Assembly: GCA_047495785.1 (NCBI GenBank)
Contig: JBLDXI010000015.1
Location: 992,001 to 1,056,000, forward strand
DNA: 64,000 nucleotides
Reading direction: 5' to 3'
Origin: Lepidodermella squamata
Lineage: Eukaryota > Gastrotricha
Part shown: in pieces, positions 8,674 through 20,652 of the stretch
How positions within the stretch are numbered: the first letter of the stretch is position 1
Layout of the letters: every line of letters starts with the position of its first letter
The notes under the pieces: model-generated
Told to the model about the DNA's origin: nothing
Databases searched by the model: none
The model's input: the letters and a program-made list of their open reading frames with translations, nothing else
Position numbers and translations under genes: made by a program

Positions 8674-9378
8674 GCTTGTGGCTACTCGCCTCGCTGTGAA
8701 TCGGGAATTGATGAATAAACAAGAATAAAGAGGTCATAAGACACACACGCAAATTACCAACAGTATGAACCGCTATGTGAAGATGTTAAATAGCGTTAAC
8801 TTTATACGTCCCAAATTCTTAGAATTATTTGAAAATCAACATTTTTGCACATTTTCAGTTAGGTTCCGCAATTTTGGTTCCGCGTTCCGCTACAGCAAAG
8901 TTGGTTCCGCTTACCGTGAATTCGGTTACGCTAAAAGGTTACGCTTCGGTTATATTCTGACTGACGCTTAATCATAGCAACGGTCGTCAAAGGACTCGTT
9001 CTCCTTACCTGTAATATTTTCTGGCTTGATATTTTTACTTCAGGTGCATCTCGATGGTGCCGGCATGCAAGCATGGCCTCGGCCTTAGAATTCCGATAAC
9101 TCTACAAACTCAGGATTTTCGGACAGGTGAAACATGCGTTCTGCTCCATGTTTTCTCCCGTTTGTACTACCATGTTTTTTGCTTGCTTAGGCACTTCCCG
9201 GATAAAAAATTTCCGCGTTAGCAGTATGTAACTGTTTTGTTTCGATTCAGGCCCCGAACTATATAGATTAAAACGATTTATAAATTTAAAAGAAAATCCG
9301 CGGCAGAGAAAATAACTCTCATTTTATTTTTATCGGTCTTTAAATATCTAGTTGAAGTAAAATAATGAAAAATATTGT
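8674..9378. other. Intergenic with degenerate GGTTCCGC motif cluster
   Basis: No gene is recognised. Between about 8862 and 8946 the motif GGTTCCGC and close variants (GGTTACGC, CGGTTACG) recur at irregular 10-25 base spacing. Similar motifs occur at 15709-15732 and about 38089. This may be a degenerate tandem repeat. Confidence 0.5.
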
Positions 9379-10419
9379 TCACATTTTCATCGCTTTCTCG
9401 AAAATTGAGAGTCCGATGTCGTCGAAAGCCGGACTTTCGCGTGTAGCCTTGAAATAGCCTTGATGCTCGTAGTCGATATCTCGAAATTTATGAACCTCAC
9501 TCGACGTATTCAGGTACATATGAACGGCTAGATACCGCAATGGCGCATCGCCCCATCGTTTCTCGTAAATCTGCATCGAATCAACAACTTGATTAGTGAA
9601 ATCACGAATCCCGGGATGATCGCGAAACGTTGGGACATGTAAAATTTCGAAATTGTTGTAGTAAGCTGGAAATTCGTAATTTTTCTGCTCCTGGAGTTCG
9701 AGAGGAAAATCAGGCATTTGACGCGTGAAAATCGTCGATTTTCGGCTTGAAACGTAATTCAACGTAAAGTTAATCAAACCATGCGTGACGTGATACGCGT
9801 CAGTGGTTTTGAGCCGATAGCCATATTTCAACTTATTCACAGCCATAAATTTGAATACATCATATTTAATCGTCGAATTGATGTTCGAATCCGAATCTAG
9901 CCGCCAGTAGTACTCGACGTCACGCATGGCTGGTTCGTTGAAAATTCGATGAAACCAAAAATCGATCATGTGCCGATAACCGATTGGCCACTGATCACCA
10001 TGCTCCATTAGTTCAGGGTCGTAAATTTCGAGAAAATTCCGCGGGACTTTGAATTTAATCGGGATAAATTCGAGAAGCCGCGCTTCGTTTAAATTCATCC
10101 AATTTTTCGTTAACTCCACGAATTTGCCCATCTCCAGCGGCCCGTCATAGAAAATGAGGACAGGATATCGGTATTTCGAGTTGAAATTTTCGAACAGGTG
10201 CTTCAGTGAAATTGCCAGTTTTTTGTAACGATTCGCCCGTGTTAGGTAGACGATTACATTGCGCAGCGGCGCAGGGTGACTCAAATTTGAGCTTTGAAAT
10301 TTCGAATGAAGATCTGGGCTGAATATGGTGAAGCAGAGAAGGAAACCAACGCCAAGGCCGATTGCGAAAATTGACAACAAAATCGCGTGGCTTGGCTTGT
10401 TTTTCAAATGATATGTCAT
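9379..10419 (-). CDS. GT15-family (KRE2/MNT1-like) mannosyltransferase-like protein 4
   Basis: Single-exon gene of 346 residues from the ATG at 10419 (MTYHLKNKP), chosen because the paralogs start at the same distance from the anchor. A further in-frame ATG at 10467 exists but precedes an AT-rich stretch. A transmembrane anchor spans about residues 11-29. The catalytic motifs are YLTRANRYKKL, FNSKYRYPVLIFYDGPLE, IGYRHMIDFWFHRIF, EYYWRLDSDSN, YYNNFEILHVPTFRDH and YEKRWGDAPLRYL. The tail is unusual: the cysteines seen in the other copies near CDFDYEH and TCPS are replaced here (RDIDYEH and TRESPAF), so a C-terminal disulfide is probably lost. It is separated from copies 1-3 by the tRNA cluster. 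Confidence 0.84.
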   Translation of the reverse strand: MTYHLKNKPSHAILLSIFAIGLGVGFLLCFTIFSPDLHSKFQSSNLSHPAPLRNVIVYLTRANRYKKLAISLKHLFENFNSKYRYPVLIFYDGPLEMGKFVELTKNWMNLNEARLLEFIPIKFKVPRNFLEIYDPELMEHGDQWPIGYRHMIDFWFHRIFNEPAMRDVEYYWRLDSDSNINSTIKYDVFKFMAVNKLKYGYRLKTTDAYHVTHGLINFTLNYVSSRKSTIFTRQMPDFPLELQEQKNYEFPAYYNNFEILHVPTFRDHPGIRDFTNQVVDSMQIYEKRWGDAPLRYLAVHMYLNTSSEVHKFRDIDYEHQGYFKATRESPAFDDIGLSIFEKAMKM

Positions 10420-10467
10420 TTCTGAAATATTGAAAAACATGAAATTTTCAAAAATTTGAATATTCAA

Positions 10468-10891
10468 GGAATAATACTAAAATTTGAATAATTAAATAAA
10501 GCGACGAAAAAATAAAAAATTAAATTTAAAATGTCTGGAAATCGAAAAATTGAAATATTAAAAAAAGTTGAAAAATTACCTTTAAAATATTTTAATATCA
10601 AAGTAATTGTGAAAATGAGGTGACTTGCAGCAGGGTTTACAACACTTCTAGCACAGAATTCCTAATGCGGCTACCTCATGGAGGAAAATGAGAATGAATG
10701 AAGTGAGAAGTAACATTTTGGAAGCTTCTCACGGTACAAACACGTGTCTGAAAGTGGCAAATACACGAGTCTATTCCACGCGGAATTTGCGTGAAATAGT
10801 TCAGAATTGAGACAATTACATCACGTATTTCCCAGAAATAAAAATCCACCTTAATTGAACTTTATTCTTCGGAAAATACAGGCTTTTTAAA
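10468..10891. other. Intergenic, nothing recognised
   Basis: AT-rich spacer containing the promoter of GT15-like gene 4 and the 3' end of the next reverse-strand gene. No RNA gene or repeat is seen. Confidence 0.5.
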
Positions 10892-12730
10892 TTATAATTT
10901 CGCCATCATGGTATCAGTCGAATTTCCATAGCAATCAAAAACAAAAATAATCGCATTTATCGGTACCGAGTTGCCATCGCCACTTAGAAGTAAATCAACA
11001 GTTTTAATCGCCAGTGAAGAATCCGAACATTTGACTTCAAAATCCGACAATTTCAATCCTTTCGCAGAACTAGCGAGATTGATCCGATTTCCATTCATTT
11101 CGACCCGGTCATAAGAGGCTTTCACAGCTGCGCCATTAGTCAGAGTGAAAGTCGCCTCGACACGCATGACTGCTTTCGGAATTTTCGCCAACTCGTTCGA
11201 AATCGACAATCGGGGCAGCCGGCATTTCGCGTCGTTTTGGCAGAACAGTGATTTTTGCTTGAAATCAGTGAAGTGGAACGTCGTCCCATTTTTTCCGCTC
11301 GAGTGAATCGTCGCGAAATTGTAACTTGAATTGTCAATTTTTACCAATTCCTTCCTTGCGAGGGAATTAATAAGTCTCGATGGGCTTCCCAAACCGGAGA
11401 AGCACTCGTAATCAGTCACGGTCATGGTTGATTTGACGCGAGAGGTACCGCGGCCTTTTTCGATGAGGCGATTGACGGTTTGACGGACGTAGTCGACAAT
11501 CAATTCGGCCGTAAAGGTGTGAACGGCCTCTGCAGCTCGCTGTTCAATATCTGAAAACCATAAATTGAAAAAGTTGAAAAAATTGCAATTTTCAAAAAAA
11601 ACGGAGGTCGCGCTTACTTTGCGAATTTTCAGAAATTCCATCAGCTTTGAGCTCAGTAGCGCAAAGTATAGCCATCGGATCAAAAATCGTCGCATCGAAC
11701 TCGTTGAAAATATCGAAATTCGCAGATTTCTCCTTATTCCCACACAATTTTTTCAGATCAGCCGGTTTTTTCGCAATTTCAGCCAAATTTCGAAAATCGA
11801 TATTGAAGACGTGCGCGATTGATTGCTTCTTCGACAGCTGCTTCAGCAATTCCTTGAAGGTTGGGTCGAATTCCGAAGTAGAATCGATGAAAATAACGTC
11901 GTAATTGTTGCGATTCGGCATGAATTCATCCATGCATATCGGTAGTAAATCGTGAGTTGTTGCAGAAGTGGCGTTGAAGCCATATTTATCGCATTGGACG
12001 GGCAGCCCGAGTTCACCGATAACTTTCGTCAACCAACCGCAAAATAGGTCGAAGTAATGGTGGTCCTAAATATCGCAAAGTGATTTTTAGGAAATTCTTG
12101 AAAAAACATTGAAATCATGGAACTTTATAGAACTTGAAAAATGCAGGTGAAAAATCAAGAAAAGTTATTTTGAATTCGATTTCCATCTATATAAGATACG
12201 GATATTTTTGCGAAAAATTTTCACGAATTTTTCAAAATTCAAAAAATTCAAATAGAAAATTTCTGAATTTTTTCAAATTCGGTGAAAATAATTCGAATAA
12301 ATTTTTTGATAATTTTTCAGACCTTTATTGGGACATAATTTCCGCTGATAGCTGCCATTTTGAAGCTGCGAAGTTCGTTTAGCAAATTCCGCAGCCAATT
12401 TTCACGTGGCGGGTCGAAAAGGCGAAGAAACCCTCGTTCCAATCCGACTTGATCGCCCTTCGCCGCAACGGCATTGTCGTAGAATTGGTTGTAGACGAAA
12501 TTGTAGGGTGACCTAGCGACGTGTTCGAGCAGCGGAACGAGGAACGACTCGAGGGGGCTCTTTGTCGACTTGAATCGGTAATAATTCGTGAATAAATACG
12601 ACGTGCTCGGCCGGTGGGCGAAATAGGTCGTGAAATCGTAATTCGACAAATGGTAGATGCTGGCAAGGGCGCCGATTAACAGCGTCGGCACAACTAGAAA
12701 TATTAAGAAACGATTTTGCGATACGGTCAT
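10892..12730 (-). CDS. Type II membrane or secreted protein, possible divergent SGNH-hydrolase fold
   Basis: Three exons on the reverse strand: 12323-12730, 11618-12065 and 10892-11550. Introns are phase 0 then phase 1, with donors GGTCTG and GTAAGC and acceptors TTTAG and TTTTCAG. The start at 12730 (MTVSQNRF) places a hydrophobic anchor at residues about 7-25; a further ATG lies at 12790. Exon 2 contains FDLFCGWL, a GFNATSAT segment, LPICMDE and YDVIFIDSTSEFDPTF. That order resembles the Gly/Asn and hydrophobic-Asp blocks of lumenal SGNH acyl-esterases, but I see no C-terminal DxxH. Exon 3 is cysteine-bearing and probably beta-rich. Function is unknown and the SGNH suggestion is weak. It lies beside the glycosyltransferase cluster. 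Confidence 0.7.
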
Positions 12731-12998
12731 GGTTGAAAAATGAAATGTTGTTTCAAGATTCGTAAATGAGTGAATGAAAAAAGGTGACACGCGTTGAATG
12801 ACGTCAATTGAATTGAAAAAAAAATCGCTGACAATAATACTTGATCACCACGCGCGATTTTCAGCGAAAAAAATCCAATTTATTTGGTGCTGAAATTTCA
12901 GGAAATAATTAGAATTTTCAAAGCTTAAGGCAATGATCTCTCATTTTAATTTTAAAATAAATCTTCAAAATTGTGCGATTAATTTAACGATAATTCTG

Positions 12999-13046
12999 TG
13001 AATACCGATTTCAAGTATCGATTTTACAAATCAATGAGTTGCTCGA
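12999..13046 (+). repeat. Dispersed ~50-base repeat, copy a
   Basis: Matches the consensus CCGATATCGATTCCAAG, then TATCGATTTTACAAATCA, then GTGATTTTTCCGATATC, with several differences. Other copies are at 14236-14287, 18568-18620, 36973-37021 and 54208-54259. Confidence 0.6.
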
Positions 13047-14235
13047 TAGCAGCAGCCTTGGAAAATGTTCTATCTAGCTGATGGTACTCCAGGAAGCTAA
13101 AATAAAAATCCAAGAGTTATTTGGAAATCAATATCGACCAGGAAAATAAAGGTTCAGATCGCAAAAATCGGGGGGAAACGGCGCAAATTGTGGGCTGGAA
13201 CCTAAGCTTAGGTATCCTGACCCTAGAACAAAAACCGGACAGAAATCAGCGATTCGCGAAAGTGGGACACCAAAGATGATAACATCAATGGATTTCATAC
13301 TCAAAAAGGCTAAAATCATGAATTGTAATAAAGGTTCAAAATAATCTGGACCGTTACACCTGGGACGACCTTAGACAGCTTTCGATGAAGATTCAGGCCT
13401 CAGGTTCCAGGTCATGGGATTCTTAAATTATATGTTGAAAATTGGCGATTATTTACGTCTTTTTAAATTCGTTTTTTCTTCCCTCTTATACTTTTTCAGG
13501 CAACCTTATTAGACATTTTTCAAGGTTACTCTTGCTCATTATAAGCTCTACATTCCTATAGAGCTGTATAGTGGCCTAAGAGCCGTGGCGATGATAAAAT
13601 CACAAATTTCTACCCAACACCCTTAACATTTTTATGGCGTGGAAAGGAGCAGTTTACACGAATAACGTGAAGGTTATCAACCTTTTTGCAGCTTCAGTAT
13701 TTACCAGCCAAAAATTACAAGTGTTATTTGAATTGCCGCGAGGCTAAATCTAGCTGAGAGCAGCTATACTCACTACTCACAGCAAAAAAATGCATGGGAA
13801 AACGCGAGAAAGATCTTTGATATGAATTTTAAGCTAACCGCTGCCCACATTTGCTCAGCTTTAACCTCTGCTTTGTACATTTTCACTTAATTTTGCAGTT
13901 TTAACATTCCAGGCGTATTTTAGTTCCAGCTATAGCTATACAAAGCGCCAAATAAACCTTCAACCAGTTTTCTTCTCTTTACTTTAATCCAAGCTTGGGC
14001 CACTTCAACTTCTTTCAAGGATCGCTCGAAACAAAGAGAGAATTACCCCTTTCTTTATCCTTAAAAAAGGTCAACATATTGGCACCACTAAAAATGAGAT
14101 TCTACCCGTAAAATTGGCACTAAATTTTTTTTCATTCTTGGCGATTTTTGGTTTGTTGAACCTCGGATATTTCCATTTTGGCTACTTGGCGCCCTGGGCT
14201 ATCAAAAAAATTATCGAAGTTGGTTTCGAGACGGT

Positions 14236-14287
14236 TGATATCGGAAAAATCACTCATTCGTAAAATCGATACTTGGAATCGATATCG
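14236..14287 (-). repeat. Dispersed ~50-base repeat, copy b
   Basis: Best copy on the reverse strand. It begins and ends with GATATC-containing segments in inverted orientation and matches copy c (54208-54259) almost throughout. Confidence 0.7.
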
Positions 14288-17200
14288 GCTCTACAGGCTG
14301 ATGTATAACTCCTAAACTGATCATTCATAGCACAAATTACTAAAATGAAGATCTAACAATGGGCTTCAGGCAAGATAACGAAAAGGTTCTATGGAAGACG
14401 TGAACCTTGAAAAACCATATTTTGGGAAAATGTAGGGCTTCGGGTTTTTGAAGTTCTAGTTCAGTCTTAAAAAATTATTAAATTAAAATGTATTTAAAGG
14501 TTCTAGTTTTGGTTCTTATACGGAACTTGTTCAAAAATGAAGAAATTAACCGAATTCTTCGTTTTTTTCAATATTTTCCAACATTTTCAGTTTTCTTCGA
14601 ATTTCAATCGAACTTAAATGCCCATCATCACTGCCCATTTTTCGGATCGCAATTCAGGTATAGTTATTAGCGATATGGTTATGAATAATTAACCTATAAA
14701 ACTATGGTTTGAGGGCAGCTTTTACACTGCTCATCGCACAAAAAGTGGCATAGTTGTAGCTATGTCGTGGCCGCCACCGCACCAACGTATAGTAGATGCG
14801 ATTGAAGCGCGGCGAAAAAAGCGGAACAATGGCGCGTCGCTGCGGTTTTCGACGCACTCGAGGCAGCGCACAACAAAGCCAGCAGTGGTTCGATAATATA
14901 TTATCTGCTGGCACGGGCCGCCACCGCAAATATTATATATACTTACTCGCTTAGTCCAATATCGCGTGTGATCTATAGGTATTTTATAGCCAACGTCACA
15001 CTCACAAGTAGCTGGTGTCATTTTATTTACTATATTATAAATCGCCGCTTATATAGTAATGGCTCGTCTCATCTCGTATTGTATCGTTATTGTAGCAAAA
15101 ATTGTTGAGTGGTGTGTCATTATTTAGGGTTTAGATGCGTGAGCACCCTTCCGGCTTCTTTTATCCGCCCTCTCTTCTGTGTGTCACTCCTACGCTGCCT
15201 TCGCGCATGAGCAACAACACTATCTATTAACAAACCGCGCGTATCCTTATTTTTTAGGCATTAATATTTAGTGTCCCGAAATTAGCACACAACTCTAGAG
15301 CTATATAAAAGTAACCACAAGCAATTTGAAAATGCCTTAATTATAGCAACTAATTATTGATTTTCAGGACTATTCACTCTCTATTTCGCGACGTTCCCAT
15401 TAACCAATTTTTTCCATAAAAATAGGAATTAAAAAAAATATTTTTATACAATACAATACTAAATGGTGCAGAATTTGAGTGCATTATTTAATTGAGGGCC
15501 ATACTTTTAGTGGAACCAAATTGTGGAATTTTTAAAGAGACTTTTTGAAGCTTTCAAACTTGCGATGAGCTTGCCACCATTATTTGAAATAAACCATCAT
15601 TAAATTCAGCGTAAAATTCTGTAAAAGATGCATTCCTCACTATAGAATTCATGCAATTCCTCAATTTTGTAGAAAAATTTAAAAAGCGACCTTTTGCTTA
15701 CCTAAAACTAGGTTCCGCAAAATGGTTCCGCTAAAAGATATTCCGTTTAGTTGATCTTAAAATTTAAAGGTACATTTTTTAGGAATTTTACTAATTGAGG
15801 TATAATACATGTATAACCTATGAATCCAATATTTCAATATTTTTAGTGGAATTTCCTATGACTGTAAAACTAAGAATCTGAATTTTTTGGATAATTGGGA
15901 AATGCAAACATATTATTTTCTGCCGGGTCGTAGAGTTCTATTTTTCATAATTTTCTATTTTCTTCCAAAGAATATGTCTGCCATGTCACTCTTCCAAGTC
16001 GAGGCTTCTGGATCGTATATTGCGGTTTGCCCTTTATTGAATTGCGGTAATTATCTTATTATTGAAGGCAATTTTCTCAGGTGTGGAAGGTTCGCCTCCC
16101 TTTAACTGGAACAGAATTAAGATATACGAGATTGACATTTTTCATTTGAAATTCTCTGCTGGAAGCTTCGATTTACATAATAGGGTTCCAAAGTTATCTT
16201 TTCTGCCAGAATTTCATCCCGGCCCCTAAAAAATGTACCTTCAAATGATGATGTGTGAATCGCAATTATAACGCCTTGCAATGCTATTCGCTACGTGCTT
16301 ATACTTGAAAACGGCGTTGTGTTTCATAAGGCGTATCATTTTCGTCACATATCGCGCACATTTTTTCATCATCATATCAAGTAGCCGTGAAGAAGATGAT
16401 GCGAGCGCGCACACGCTTAAATGATAATAATAATAATAATAAAATAACACACCGGCGCCTTTTTTATTATTCCTTTCGCGCACTTGCGCGCACGTGGCGT
16501 TGCGACACATATCACTGACTTGTACGCGACCATGAGAGGCCTTTTAACGCTTTGTTATTTCTGCTGATATATATATATATGCATCCGCGAAGAGGGAGAA
16601 CAAAAATCTAGTAGCAATCTTATACACTAACAAATCTTATTTTATTGCACAACATATTATTGCCTGGAAATTCTTTATATGAACTGTAATTTGCTTCCCT
16701 CGAATATTAGCCGAATTTATATGCAAATCGAGGTTGATTCTTGCAGCAAATAGTGTTACGACTTATGTATTACGGCGTATTATAGAAATATCAATGGCAA
16801 ACTTATAGCCATCGATTATTTTCAATTTGGATATTATAAAAAACAATGCTATTAATAATTTTATTTCAAAGACAATTTTTCTTGGAATTTCTAATAAAGT
16901 GGGACATGCGACAACCCCACCGCAAAATCTTAAAATCTGGGCGTTAGAATATTAATTTCCCCCATAATTTAATTAGTGAGCAATTAGAAATTTCAGCTTT
17001 GTAACAGGGCCCATTTTCAGATCTGAGCCAAAGATTTTCAGAATTTTCTAATGAATTTTATGATTTTTTTTCAAAATAATTAGCGCATAATTGTTGCGTG
17101 AGAATTTTTGTTCAAGCTTTCTATAATTGTTACTTGTAATTTTAAGATGATGAAAAGTATCAGCCGAGTGTCCCATCAGAAACGGGAAAACAAGAAAATT

Positions 17201-17549
17201 CACGGAAAAGGGCTAAAAAGGGGGAGGCGAAGTCACAAAGTTAAATTCCATATGCCTTGAAAATTAATTTTTAATATGAAAAATGAAAACTATCAAATGG
17301 AATTAAAAATCCCGATAGTTCCGAAAATATCGAAAAAACGAAACCAGGAATCATCGGTTTTTGCCGGTTTTTCCCCCGTGAATTCTCAATTTTTTCGGTA
17401 AAATTGCTCCGGGTTTCAAAAAATTCTGAATTTTTTTTTTAAAAATTCCGCTATTTTTTTGATTAAAAGTCTTAAAATTCGGGAATTTTTTATTGTTAAA
17501 TTTTTATTCAAGTTCTAGATTTTTGTTGTAAATTTTTAAAATAAAAAAT

Positions 17550-18053
17550 ATGAGTAAAAACTTGGAAAATTTGCCGCATCGCCTGTCGACGGATAGCGAG
17601 ACAAAAATCCGCGCGACCGGCTATAAATACGAGGCGGCACCCCTCGCCGTCATATCAACCAGCCCGTCGCTGGCAAGCAGCGTTGCCGATAACGCAAAAC
17701 CAAGCCCGCAACAGCGCGTGTCCGTTCACTCGAACAACTCGCCAACAACGCCCGAAAAACGGTACCACAACGTGAAAATAGCATCGGACGAAACTGTAGG
17801 CCTGTTGCCTGCTGTTGACGGCGATGATTCATCGTCGAAATGCCCGGCTGATGAGGACATGGTGGAGTCTACGTCGAAGGCTGCTTCGAAATGGCGGGCG
17901 CAGAATCGGCTGAAGAGCCTGCCGATAAGCCGGAATGTTATCAGTTTCAATAGCGAGAATTTGGATGAAAGTGACGGCGGGCATGAACGGCTGCTGGTCC
18001 TGCCCTCGACGCGGTCCTTACCTCTTCACCACAACGATAGCGCTAGCGAAATG
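17550..18053 (+). CDS. Possible alternative first exon of channel gene A
   Basis: An open frame of 168 codons beginning with ATG at 17550 and ending exactly at a strong donor (ATG followed by GTAAGT) in phase 0. Codon use and GC content rise sharply inside it. The predicted segment is polar and low-complexity (Ser, Pro, Asp and Lys rich) with no signal peptide. The next downstream phase-0 acceptor with coding support is at 21304, in channel gene A, which also has its own short first exon at 20653-20697. The simplest reading is a second promoter for gene A giving a longer N-terminus, but it could be the first exon of another transcript. Confidence 0.55.
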
Positions 18054-20652
18054 GTAAGTGGAAAATTCTGGGTTTTTCTTTTAAATGTTGGAAAATTCGA
18101 GTAAAATTAATTGGAACCACATGCATTCGATGAGACCGAAGAGTTTAATGACCGAAAATTCACGAGATTGTCTGTGCAATTTATCTGGAAACCTTTCGTC
18201 ACTTGGACCTTTTCGCTGTTCGATCCTATTCATTTTCCCATTTAATATATTTTTCATGATTATTCCTCATTTTCGCAAATTTCTCAAGTAATTTTGGGGT
18301 TTTCTTTTTGGTGAATTTGTCGAAAGTTTTCATTTCAAATTTAGAATCTATTAGTACCTTTCCTTATTCTTAAGCAGGATCTTTTATTTTTAGGTTCCAG
18401 CATTAAATCAAAGCGTCATGGTTTTTTTCACTTTTCTCAGTTTTTTATTTTTGATCGATACTCTCTCGCTCTCCTTCTATGATTTCTTTTAGGTTTTTTT
18501 TCTCATCGGAGTATCCAGGTACCATCAGGTATAAGGTAGAAATGTTTTCAATACTGGTTTCCGAAATTTCCGATATCGAATAATCTCTGATTTCCGAAAT
18601 CGATACTTGGAAACGATATTCCACTGAAAAATGGCCGAAAATGAGGCTAAGAGCTCATTTCATTGAAAACTTTCAAGGAGCTTATAGGGGCCGCCAGGGT
18701 TAGCTGTCAAGGTACCCTGCTGTGGTGCAAAAGAAAGCTCTCTATCGGTTATATACAGGCTAAAAAGATATAATTAGACGCTATATAGGGGACGCTTGAA
18801 ATTTGAAACTCAAAAAGCTTACGGGATAATTACTGCGCTTTAACCCTAAATTAAGGGTGTCAATTTAGCATTATAGCGAATTTTTTTCTTTCGCGTTAGA
18901 AATCAAATACGGAAAAAATAGCATTTTCAGGCTTATTTTTCCTAATATTTTGAATTCTGAATTTCTAATTTCTAATTTTACCAATAATGGCTGAAAATGA
19001 CAATACTTCGACTTTTGCGGATAATTTTTTGTTCTACGTTCCAAAATCGCAGCATCGATTTTCACCGGTAATTAAAGAATTTTTATTATTCGTGATTTTT
19101 TCTCCAATTCAATCCTTATAATTATCGCTTCAAAAATAATCCGCAAAATTGTCCAAATCTAGGAAAATCTCTAATAAATCCGTAAATGTGCCATTTTTTA
19201 TCCATTGTTTATACCGATTAGAATAGGAGCGTAGGAATTTTCCGCTCTAGTTGTGCTGGCGATTTTTATTATACTCCCGTTTTATCAATTACAACATGTA
19301 TGTACAAACCTAGAATATTTCGCTTTTGTTCCAATAATAAAACTGACGGAATTAGACCAGCGGCGATTTTTACGATCTCCTTTACAACATTCGATATGCA
19401 AATGTAGAAACAATATAGCTGTACAAGTATATTGTTATTGCTCACCCTGCCCGCCGGCCGCTACTGTGTTTACGCGCATCATCCTTAACAATAAAATAAC
19501 AATAATAGTAATGATAGCAAAACAGTCAGATATATCAGCTGGTATGGTTCATTCACACCTGGTGGTTACAAATATATCGGTGTTGGAAAAATCATTTTTA
19601 CGCCAACATTATTCTCAAATTTCTCGTCTTTTGTCAACATAAAAATGTCTTTTTTTATTTTCCGTGCATATTATTTATTGTTATTTATCATCACGAGCTT
19701 TCAACGAAATGATTTCTGCTATTGTTATATTGAGAGGTCGCGACATAACCGCAATAACAACATTTGTAAAGTGATCCGTTATATATATCATATATATCAT
19801 AAATCATAATAATATATCATAAAAAATACGTAAAAAAATAGTGCGCGTGCGCGGGCCAAAAATATGCGCACGCGCGCGCGCGCGCTTTTTATTGCGTACA
19901 CTCTCGAAACGGTAACAACACGCGTCTACTTAATATACAATACTCATCTACCGGGGTACTTTTCGCTTTTCATCACTTGATGATTATGATAGGGCCCGGT
20001 TATACGCGCGTATAGTAGAGTCGATATCATCTCTCGCCACCCTCATATATATAGCCTCCGTATAAAAGCGCGCATCGTTGCTATATATAGCCCAAGTTGG
20101 TAGTAATGCACGCGAGATAGCCTTCGATTAGCCGCCCAACGGCTACATAACTGCTCGCTGCCAGTCACGAACGCCAGTTTAGCCACTTTCGGTCTAATAA
20201 AAACAAGCCAAACTAGGCGCTTAGCATAACAATGGAGGTAATAAAGCGTAGAGAGAACAAGAAGATAGATTACACGGCGTTTTTTCCTCCAGCCTACGAT
20301 GATTTTTTTCGCCGCCATCATGCGCGCCAGTCCTCTCCAGCCCATCAATAATTTGTTAATCTGAAAAATAGTGGCGTCCTTACAGGGACAAAGCGTGGCC
20401 TGACGTCACGAGCTTTCATCTCATAATAGCCCCTCGCGAGCTATGAGACTAGCAGGGTGCTCAGGGCACTTCTCACTATTGATTCCCATATTATATGTTG
20501 GAAAAACATCATCATTAATATCCGCTAAAATTACATGATGGCAGAAATTGTCCTCAGCCGCTGTTATATTTACATTTTTCACTCAAGATAAAAGTACAAC
20601 TGGACATTTGGTGTAAAATTTACGTAAATTCATTCGCATCTCGCCCGTCGAC
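18054..20652. other. Presumed long intron or 5' region of channel gene A
   Basis: No conserved coding sequence. It holds dispersed repeat copy d (18568-18620), an alternating purine-pyrimidine CG/CA tract at 19841-19885, and a GC-richer block at about 19980-20350 just before the short first exon. That last block could be promoter-proximal, but no single element stands out. Confidence 0.45.
18568..18620 (-). repeat. Dispersed ~50-base repeat, copy d
   Basis: Diverged reverse-strand copy within the presumed intron of channel gene A. It keeps the TTCCAAGTATCGATTT core and the flanking ATATCG segments. Confidence 0.6.

Larger units (their letters stand above)
12731..17549. other. Large non-coding stretch, no convincing gene
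   Basis: Nearly 5 kb without a supportable gene. It contains two copies of a roughly 50-base dispersed repeat (12999-13046 and 14236-14287), GGTTCCGC motifs near 15709-15732, an AAT microsatellite at about 16423-16440, and a TA run at about 16567-16580. Parts around 14700-15240 and 16260-16510 are more GC-rich and richer in GCGC than the rest. A cysteine-rich reverse frame at 14731-15021 has no acceptor, signal peptide or family motif that I can recognise. Confidence 0.5.

Noticed and set aside
14731-15021. Cysteine-rich reverse frame as a possible secreted protein
   Set aside because: No signal peptide, splice context or family motif, and the overlapping frame at 14702-14929 is equally open, as expected of GC-rich non-coding sequence.
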